From the NCBI RefSeq assembly GCF_000718255.1, contig NZ_JOFJ01000007.1, positions 124,001 through 188,000 on the forward strand: 64,000 nucleotides of DNA, given 5' to 3'. The notes beneath the pieces are model-generated. The model was not told the DNA's origin, ran no database searches, and worked only from the letters and a program-made list of their open reading frames with translations. The translations under genes were made by a program, and so were the position numbers. Each line of letters opens with the position of its first letter. Position 1 is the first letter of the stretch. Shown here one piece after another: positions 58,497 to 64,000 of the stretch. Source of the DNA: Spirillospora albida. Its GTDB lineage: Bacteria > Actinomycetota > Actinomycetes > Streptosporangiales > Streptosporangiaceae.

Positions 58497-58512
58497 GAAG
58501 CCCCGGGGCTTC
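58497..58512. terminator. 16-bp perfect palindrome between convergent genes
   Basis: GAAGCCCCGGGGCTTC lies between the yciI stop and the NUDIX gene stop. It could end transcription from both sides, though the loop must come from the inner CCGG. Confidence 0.5.
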
Positions 58513-58516
58513 CTCG

Positions 58517-59038
58517 TCAGTGCCTCAGGGCGAGTACGTAAAGGAGGGCCGAGAGGGCGGCGGCTGAGCCCACCTCGCCGCGGGCGGCCAGGTCCGGAAC
58601 GGAGGCGAGCGGCACCCACTCGACGCGCTCCGCCTCGACGTCGGTCGGGTCGCCGACCCGGTCGGCGCCGGAGGCGCGGAATATGTGGTGGACGCCGTCG
58701 TGAACGCCCGGTGACGTCCGGATCTGCAGGAGGGGCTCCATGGGGCCGGGGCGGTGACCGGTCTCCTCGAGGAGTTCCCGGGCGGCGGCCTCGGCGGGGG
58801 TCTCGCCGTCCTCGACGATGCCGCTGGGGAGCTCCCAGCCCCAGCGGTCGGTGATGAAGCGGTGCCGCCAGATCAGCAGCGCGCGGCCGGAGTCGACGGC
58901 GATGACGCCCGCGACGGGGCGGACGCGCAGGAGGTGGTGGTCGAAGCGGCGGCCGTCCGGAAGTTCGACGTCCGCCAACCGGACGTTCATCCACGGGCTG
59001 TCGTAAACCGGCCTCTCACCGTGCACCGTCCACCTCAT
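58517..59038 (-). CDS. NUDIX hydrolase
   Basis: A 173-residue NUDIX protein. The complete box is GIVEDGETPAEAAARELLEETGH near residues 73-95 (G-x5-E-x7-REUxEExGU). The region before it has VAGVIAVDSGRALLIWRHRF and the region after it LLQIRTSPGVHDGVHHIF, resembling ADP-ribose pyrophosphatases. It would cleave a nucleoside diphosphate linked to another moiety. The substrate is not decided by the visible residues. It diverges from the CDP-alcohol transferase gene, 78 bp away. Confidence 0.92.
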   Translation of the reverse strand: MRWTVHGERPVYDSPWMNVRLADVELPDGRRFDHHLLRVRPVAGVIAVDSGRALLIWRHRFITDRWGWELPSGIVEDGETPAEAAARELLEETGHRPGPMEPLLQIRTSPGVHDGVHHIFRASGADRVGDPTDVEAERVEWVPLASVPDLAARGEVGSAAALSALLYVLALRH

Positions 59039-59116
59039 GGGCCGACGCTATCGGGGGCTTTCCAAGCCTTACCGATAGGGTCAGGATCATTGGGGGACAG
59101 GGAGGCGAGCGCGTCG

Positions 59117-59767
59117 ATGAGCGGTGAGGTCGACATGGCGCGGGACCGGGTCGTGACGGTGCCGAACGCGTTGAGCCTGGCGCGGCTCGTCGGCGTTCCG
59201 CTGTTCCTGTGGCTGATCCTCGCCGAGCACGACGGGTGGGCGCTCGGCGTCCTGATGTTCGCCGGGCTCTCGGACTGGCTGGACGGCAGGCTCGCGCGCG
59301 CGCTGAACCAGACGAGCAGGCTCGGCATGGTCCTCGATCCGGCGGCCGACCGGCTCTACATCCTCGCCACGCTCGTCGGGCTCACGGTCCGGGAGATCAT
59401 CCCCGTGTGGCTCGTGGTGCTGCTGGTCGCCCGGGAGTTCGCGATCGCGCCGATCGCGCCGATCGTCCGCAGGCTCGGGTACGGCGGCACGCTGCCGGTC
59501 CACTTCATCGGCAAGGCGGGCACGATGTGCCTGCTGTACGCGTTCCCGCTGCTGCTGCTCGGCGACCACGACGGCGGCGCGGCGACCGCGGCGAAGATCA
59601 TCGGCTGGTCCTTCGCGATCTGGGGGGCCGGCCTGTACTGGTGGGCCGCCGTCCTGTACTGGGAGCAGACGAGACGGCTCGTGCTGGACGCCCGCGCGGC
59701 GTCCGGCGACCCGGGCGGCACGGATGCGCCGCCCGGCGATCAGGAGGGAGCTGAGACGCCCCGATGA
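59117..59767 (+). CDS. CDP-alcohol phosphatidyltransferase
   Basis: A 216-residue integral membrane enzyme. The full CDP-alcohol motif D-G-x2-A-R-x8-G-x3-D-x3-D is present in DGRLARALNQTSRLG followed by MVLDPAADR (residues about 58-82). About six TM helices surround it. Members make phosphatidylglycerol-phosphate, phosphatidylinositol-phosphate or cardiolipin precursors. The choice between them is not clear, though TVPNALSLARL resembles PgsA. ATG 59117 is used; ATG 59135 has a closer GGTGAGG and is nearly as likely. The stop overlaps the guanylyltransferase start (ATGA). Confidence 0.88.
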   Translation: MSGEVDMARDRVVTVPNALSLARLVGVPLFLWLILAEHDGWALGVLMFAGLSDWLDGRLARALNQTSRLGMVLDPAADRLYILATLVGLTVREIIPVWLVVLLVAREFAIAPIAPIVRRLGYGGTLPVHFIGKAGTMCLLYAFPLLLLGDHDGGAATAAKIIGWSFAIWGAGLYWWAAVLYWEQTRRLVLDARAASGDPGGTDAPPGDQEGAETPR

Positions 59768-62262
59768 AAGCCGTCGTGATGGCGGGTGGCGAGGGGACGC
59801 GGCTGCGTCCGATGACCGCCAACCAGCCGAAGCCGCTGCTGCCGCTCGTCAACCGGCCGATCATGGAGCATGTGCTCCGGCTGCTGAAGCGGCACGGGTT
59901 CACCGAGACCGTCGTGACCGTGCAGTTCCTCGCGGCGCTGATCCGCAACTACTTCGGGGACGGCGAGGAGCTCGGCATGTCGCTGAGCTACGCGACGGAG
60001 GAGATCCCGCTCGGCACGGCCGGGAGCGTCAAGAACGCCGAGGAGGCGCTGCGGGACGACCGCTTCCTGGTGATCTCCGGGGACGCCCTCACCGACATCG
60101 ACCTGACCGACATGGTGCGGTTCCACAAGCGGAACGGCGCCCTCGTCACGATCGGGCTGAAGCGCGTCCCGAACCCCCTGGAGTTCGGCATCATCATCGT
60201 GGACGACGAGGGCCGCATCCAGCGGTTCCTGGAGAAGCCGACGTGGGGGCAGGTGTTCTCCGACACCGTCAACACCGGCATTTACGTCATGGAGCCGGAG
60301 GTCCTCGACCATGTGGCGGCCGGGGAGGTCGTCGACTGGTCCGGCGACGTGTTCCCCAAGCTCCTCGCGGAGGGCGCCCCCCTCTACGGGTACGTCGCGG
60401 ACTGCTACTGGGAGGACGTCGGCACCCACGAGAGCTACCTGAAGGCGCAGGCGGACATGCTGTCCGGCCTGGTGGCCATCGACCTGGACGGGTTCGAGGT
60501 GTCCCCGGGCGTCTGGGTCGCGGAGGGCGCGGAGGTCGACGCGGAGGCCGTCCTGAAGGGGCCCCTCTACATCGGCGACTACGCCAAGGTCGAGGCGGGC
60601 GTGGAACTGCGCGAGTTCACCGTCCTCGGCAGCAACGTCGTGGTGAAGGAGGGGGCGTTCCTGCACCGGGCGATCGTCCACGACAACGTGTTCGTCGCGC
60701 CGTCCACCAACCTGCGCGGCTGCGTCATCGGGAAGAACACCGACATCATGACGGGCGCCCGCGTCGAGGAGGGCGCGATCGTCGGCGACGAGTGCGTCAT
60801 CGAGGCCGAGGCGTACGTGTCCAGCGGCGTGAAGGTGTACCCGTTCAAGACGATCGAGGCGGGCGCGGTCGTCAACACCAGCGTGATCTGGGAGTCGCGG
60901 GGGCAGCGGAACCTGTTCGGGCCGCGCGGCGTCTCCGGCCTCATCAACGTGGAGATCACGCCAGAGCTGGCGGTGCGGCTCGCCAGCGCCTACGCGACGA
61001 CCCTGAAGAAGGGCACGACCGTCGTCACCGGACGGGACGTGTCCCGAGCCGCCCGCACCCTGAAACGCGCCGTGAACAGCGCGCTGACCGCCAGCGCCAT
61101 CAACGTCCAGGACCTGGAGGCCGCGCCCCTCCCCGTGACGCGGTTCCAGACGAGCCGGGAGGAGTGCGAGGGCGGGATCTACATCCGCACGACCCTCGGG
61201 GACCCGCAGGGCGTCGACATCCTGTTCCTGGACGCCGACGGCGCCGACCTCTCTTTGGCCGCGCAGCGGAAGCTGGAGCGGGTCTTCGGCCGGCAGGAGT
61301 ACCGCCGGGCGTTCCCGGGCGAGATCGCCGAACTGACCTATCCGCCCCGCGTCATCGACACCTACACCAGCGACCTGCTGCGCCGCGTGGACATCAGCGG
61401 CGTCCGCGAGGCCGGGCTGAAGATCGTCCTGGACGGGGCGGGCGGCGTCGCGTCCCTCGTCCTGCCGAACCTGCTGGGCAAGCTCGGCGTCGAGGTCCTC
61501 AGCCGCAACAGCGGCCTGGACGAGGCCAACCCGACCGAGACGCTCGCCGAGCGGATGCGCGACCTCGAGCGGCTCGGCGAGCTCGTGTCGTCGTCGCGCG
61601 CGGCGTTCGGCGTCCGGTTCGACCCGGTGGGGGAGCGGGTGTCCCTCGTGGACGAGAGCGGCGCCCTCGTCGGCGACGACCGCGCGCTGCTCGTCATGCT
61701 CGACCTCGTCGCGGCGGAGCGGCGCGGCGGGCGCGTCGCCCTCCCCGTCACCACCACGCGGGTCGCCGAGCAGGTGTGCCGGTTCCACGGCGTCCAGGTC
61801 GAGTGGATCTCCACGTCGCAGGACGTCCTGACCAAGGCCGCCGCGCGCCCCGACGTCATCTTCGCGGGCGACGGCCGGGGCGGCTTCCTCATGCCGGAGT
61901 TCAGCGGCACGGTCGACGGCATAGCGGCGTTCATCCGGCTGCTCGGCCTCGTGGCCCGCACGCGCCTGACGCTCTCCCAGATCGACCGCCGCATCCCGGA
62001 CGCGCATCTCCTGCGCCGCTCCGTCCCGACGCCGTGGGCGGCGAAGGGCAGCGTCATGCGGCACGTCGTCGAGGCCGCGGGGGACCGCACCGTGGACACC
62101 ACGGACGGCGTCCGCGTGGTGGAGGAGGACGGCCGGTGGGTCCTGGTCCTCCCCGACCCGGCGGAGGCGGTCACGCACCTGTGGGCGGAGGGCCCCGACG
62201 AGGACGCCGCGCAGGAGCTCCTCCAGGACTGGGCGGCCGTGGTGGAGCGCGCGGGTTCCTGA
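59764..62262 (+). CDS. mannose-1-phosphate guanylyltransferase with degenerate phosphomannomutase domain
   Basis: An 832-residue protein. The N-terminal nucleotidyltransferase (residues 1-235) begins MKAVVMAGGEGTRLRPMTAN with NQPKPLLPLVNRPI next and has ISGDALTDIDLTD. Residues about 250-370 are a left-handed beta-helix of hexapeptide repeats (VVVKEGAFLHRAIVH, GCVIGKNTDIMTGARVEEGA). The C-terminal 430 residues follow the alpha-D-phosphohexomutase fold (SALTASAINVQDL, DGAGGVASLVLPNLL, VIFAGDGRGGFLMPE), but the catalytic Ser-His-Asn loop is not visible: the region reads VTRFQTSREECEGGIYIRTT. The enzyme should make GDP-mannose. The mutase half is probably structural or regulatory. It is coupled to the preceding lipid-synthesis gene. 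Confidence 0.9.
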   Translation: MKAVVMAGGEGTRLRPMTANQPKPLLPLVNRPIMEHVLRLLKRHGFTETVVTVQFLAALIRNYFGDGEELGMSLSYATEEIPLGTAGSVKNAEEALRDDRFLVISGDALTDIDLTDMVRFHKRNGALVTIGLKRVPNPLEFGIIIVDDEGRIQRFLEKPTWGQVFSDTVNTGIYVMEPEVLDHVAAGEVVDWSGDVFPKLLAEGAPLYGYVADCYWEDVGTHESYLKAQADMLSGLVAIDLDGFEVSPGVWVAEGAEVDAEAVLKGPLYIGDYAKVEAGVELREFTVLGSNVVVKEGAFLHRAIVHDNVFVAPSTNLRGCVIGKNTDIMTGARVEEGAIVGDECVIEAEAYVSSGVKVYPFKTIEAGAVVNTSVIWESRGQRNLFGPRGVSGLINVEITPELAVRLASAYATTLKKGTTVVTGRDVSRAARTLKRAVNSALTASAINVQDLEAAPLPVTRFQTSREECEGGIYIRTTLGDPQGVDILFLDADGADLSLAAQRKLERVFGRQEYRRAFPGEIAELTYPPRVIDTYTSDLLRRVDISGVREAGLKIVLDGAGGVASLVLPNLLGKLGVEVLSRNSGLDEANPTETLAERMRDLERLGELVSSSRAAFGVRFDPVGERVSLVDESGALVGDDRALLVMLDLVAAERRGGRVALPVTTTRVAEQVCRFHGVQVEWISTSQDVLTKAAARPDVIFAGDGRGGFLMPEFSGTVDGIAAFIRLLGLVARTRLTLSQIDRRIPDAHLLRRSVPTPWAAKGSVMRHVVEAAGDRTVDTTDGVRVVEEDGRWVLVLPDPAEAVTHLWAEGPDEDAAQELLQDWAAVVERAGS

Positions 62263-62272
62263 CCCGGGGCGC

Positions 62273-63613
62273 TCAGTCGACGGGCGTGTCGTCCGGGGTC
62301 CCTTTTGCGATCTCCGCGAGGACGCCGAGCGCTCCGCCGAGCGTCTCCGGCGGCGGCGAGGCCAGGCCCAGCCGGACCGAGCGGGGCGCGGCCGCCGAGC
62401 CCGCGGTGAACGCGGCGCCCGGCGTGACGGCGATGCCGCGCCGGGCCGCCGCCGCGACGAACGTCTCGGCCCGCCACGGCGCGGGCAGGTCCCACCAGCA
62501 GAAGTAGGAGCGGGGATCGGCGCGGATCGCGAAGCCCGCGAGCCGCTCCGCCGCGATCCCCTGCCGGGACGCCGCGTCCGCCCGCTTCGCCTCGGTGATC
62601 GCCTGGACGGTCCCGCCGGTGATCCAGCCGGTCGCGGCGTCCAGCGCGAACCCCGAGGGTCCCCACGCGCCGGAGCGCAGCGCCGCGGCGACCCGGCCGG
62701 ACAGGGGCGGGGGAGCCACCGCGAACCCGACGCTCAGGCCCGGCGCGAGGCGTTTGGAGAGGCTGTCGACCACGATCGTGCGGGCCGGGGCGAGCGCGGC
62801 GAGCGGCGGCGGTGCGTCGGCGCGCAGGAACGCCCACACGCGGTCCTCGACGGCGTGGACGTCGAGGTGGCCGAGCATGGCGGCGAGGGCGCCGCGGCGC
62901 TCGGGAGGCATGGTCGTCCCGCGCGGGTTGTGCAGGACGGGCTGCACGTACACGGCTGTGAACGGCGCCGCCGGGTAGGCGTGCGCGAGCGCGGCGGGGT
63001 TGAGGCCCTGCTCGTCCACCGGGATCGGGACGAGCGTGACGCCGAGCCGCGCGGCGATGCCCTTCACGACCGGGTAGGTGAGCGCCTCGACCGCGAGCCG
63101 CCCGCCCGGCGGCACCAGCGCGGAGATCGCCGCCGCGATCGCCTGGCGCCCGTTCCCGGCGAACAGGACGTCGTCCGGGCGGGGCGCCCAGCCCCCGGCG
63201 GCCAGGAGCGAGGCGGCGGCCTCCCGGGCGGCTCCGGTGCCCGGCACGGCGGCCGGCGCCAGGACCCGGTCGAGGACGTCCGGCCGCAGCAGGCGCTCCA
63301 ACCCCGCCCCCAGCAGGGCGCTCTGCTCGGGGACGACGGGATGGTTGAGCTCGAGGTCGATCCGCGCGGCGGCCGGTTCGGTCAGGGCCGGGTGCGGCGC
63401 CCGCGCCGCGGCCCGCACGAAGGTGCCGCGCCCCACCTCGCCGACGACGAGGCCGCGCCGCGCCAGTTCCGCGTACACCCGCGCGGCCGTCGAGTCGGCG
63501 ATGTCCCGCGACCGCGCGAAGGCCCGCTGGGCGGGGAGCCGCTCACCCGGCCTCAGCCGCCCTGACGCGATGTCGGCGGCCACCGAATCGGCCACCCGCC
63601 GGAAGTCCTCCAT
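62273..63613 (-). CDS. MocR-type (GntR/aminotransferase) transcriptional regulator
   Basis: A 446-residue MocR regulator. The N-terminal winged helix is of GntR type (residues about 1-75: FRRVADSVAADIASGRLRPGERLPAQRAFARSRDIADSTAARVYAELARRGLVVGEVGRGTFV). The rest is a fold-type I aminotransferase-like domain with the PLP lysine in VVDSLSKRLAPGLSVGF and the NxxR-type HNPRGTTMP loop. Such proteins sense PLP-linked amino compounds. It begins at ATG 63613 with GGAGG 7 bases upstream. It diverges from a LysE-type exporter gene with dyads in the shared gap, so regulation of that exporter is likely. Confidence 0.92.
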   Translation of the reverse strand: MEDFRRVADSVAADIASGRLRPGERLPAQRAFARSRDIADSTAARVYAELARRGLVVGEVGRGTFVRAAARAPHPALTEPAAARIDLELNHPVVPEQSALLGAGLERLLRPDVLDRVLAPAAVPGTGAAREAAASLLAAGGWAPRPDDVLFAGNGRQAIAAAISALVPPGGRLAVEALTYPVVKGIAARLGVTLVPIPVDEQGLNPAALAHAYPAAPFTAVYVQPVLHNPRGTTMPPERRGALAAMLGHLDVHAVEDRVWAFLRADAPPPLAALAPARTIVVDSLSKRLAPGLSVGFAVAPPPLSGRVAAALRSGAWGPSGFALDAATGWITGGTVQAITEAKRADAASRQGIAAERLAGFAIRADPRSYFCWWDLPAPWRAETFVAAAARRGIAVTPGAAFTAGSAAAPRSVRLGLASPPPETLGGALGVLAEIAKGTPDDTPVD

Positions 63614-63667
63614 GCCGCCGCCTCCAGATTGCACCGAGATCAATTCTAACATTGCCCTGAGAGTGGC

Positions 63668-63692
63668 GGGGCAAATAGCATGGAAATGCCCC
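63668..63692. promoter_or_regulatory. inverted repeat in the mocR-lysE gap
   Basis: GGGGCA (63668-63673) and TGCCCC (63687-63692) flank 13 bases just before the exporter ribosome site. ATTGCACC (63628) and ATTGCCC (63651) form a direct repeat nearer the regulator. MocR proteins often bind direct or inverted repeats in such gaps. Confidence 0.45.
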
Positions 63693-63707
63693 GAGTTAGG
63701 AGTTCTC

Positions 63708-64000
63708 TTGATCTCGTACACCGCCGCCGCGGGCATCGCCGCGGTCGCGCTCGGACTCGTCCTGACGCCCGGCCCCAACATGGTCTACCTGGTGTCCCGG
63801 TCGGTGGCCCAGGGGCGCCGCGCCGGGCTCGTCTCCCTCGGCGGCGTCGCGGCCGGATTCGTGATCTACGTCGCGGCGGCCACGGCGGGGCTCGCCACCC
63901 TCTTCGCGCTGGTCCCGGCGGCCTACACGGCGCTGAAGGCGGCCGGCGTCCTGTACCTGCTCTGGCTGGCCTGGCGGGCGGCCCGGCCCGGCGGCACGCC
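63708..64000 (+). CDS. LysE/RhtB family amino-acid exporter (3' truncated by the window)
   Basis: The first 97 residues of a LysE-type exporter, running off the window end. Start is the TTG at 63708 with AGGAG (63698-63702) 5 bases before it; it therefore lacks an ATG. LGLVLTPGPNMVYLVSRSVAQGRRAGLVSLGG is the signature of the family, followed by the second TM helix (AGFVIYVAAATAGLATLFAL) and the LKAAGVLYLLWLAWRAAR third helix. It would export an amino acid or a related metabolite, probably under control of the divergent MocR regulator. Confidence 0.9.
   Translation, partial: MISYTAAAGIAAVALGLVLTPGPNMVYLVSRSVAQGRRAGLVSLGGVAAGFVIYVAAATAGLATLFALVPAAYTALKAAGVLYLLWLAWRAARPGGT

Overview
The window is 64 kb of a very GC-rich actinobacterial chromosome (strong G/C third-position bias, many GTG/TTG starts, 4-bp ATGA/GTGA gene overlaps). 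A XRE(DUF5753)/DUF397 pair, several TetR genes, MMPL and MocR genes, a SigB/SigF-type sigma factor and DUF4331/DUF6745 proteins point to a filamentous actinomycete, most likely in or near Streptosporangiales/Actinomadura. That placement is inference; no rRNA or tRNA gene is present. I see no CRISPR array, insertion sequence, prophage or integrase.

Layout. 1-6.8 kb: the end of an M28 aminopeptidase, a pair of overlapping acyl-CoA dehydrogenases behind a TetR-type operator, a PLP deaminase/desulfhydrase coupled to an adenylate-kinase-like gene, a universal stress protein, a zinc alcohol dehydrogenase and a cyclase-homology protein. 7.3-13.8 kb: XRE/DUF397 pair, ECF sigma factor with a SnoaL-like tail, and TetR-MMPL-PAP2. 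13.8-24.4 kb: cyanophycin synthetase/cyanophycinase, ABC1 kinase, siderophore-interacting protein, glycerol kinase, Gfo/Idh oxidoreductase, SigB/F-type sigma factor and a crcB pair for fluoride export.

24.5-35.7 kb: the most notable locus, a ten-gene, one-strand, translationally coupled operon: carbamoyltransferase, GT2-GmhB fusion, GT9, GT, GT4, GmhA, HldE, SDR, GT9 and UDP-glucuronate-decarboxylase-like epimerase. It encodes the steps of nucleotide-activated heptose synthesis and five glycosyltransferase domains, so it probably builds a carbamoylated, heptose-containing surface glycan or glycolipid. The product is not evident from sequence.

36-44.7 kb: PEBP-like protein, aldo/keto reductase, a lone PaaZ, lactonase, glucose-6-phosphate isomerase, EF-hand protein and an AraC/DUF1772 divergent pair. 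44.7-50.8 kb: an ECF sigma/anti-sigma pair followed by DUF4331, TPR and NicO-family genes, an apparently exported and membrane module of unknown purpose. 50.9-58.4 kb: metallophosphoesterase, DUF6745 pair, TetR, thiC with a TPP riboswitch and terminator, VOC protein, a decayed CadD-type cadmium-resistance gene, a hypothetical gene, and an autoregulated TetR-YciI operon with two palindromic operators. 58.5-64 kb: NUDIX hydrolase, CDP-alcohol phosphatidyltransferase, mannose-1-phosphate guanylyltransferase with a degenerate phosphomannomutase domain, and a divergent MocR/LysE pair cut by the window end.
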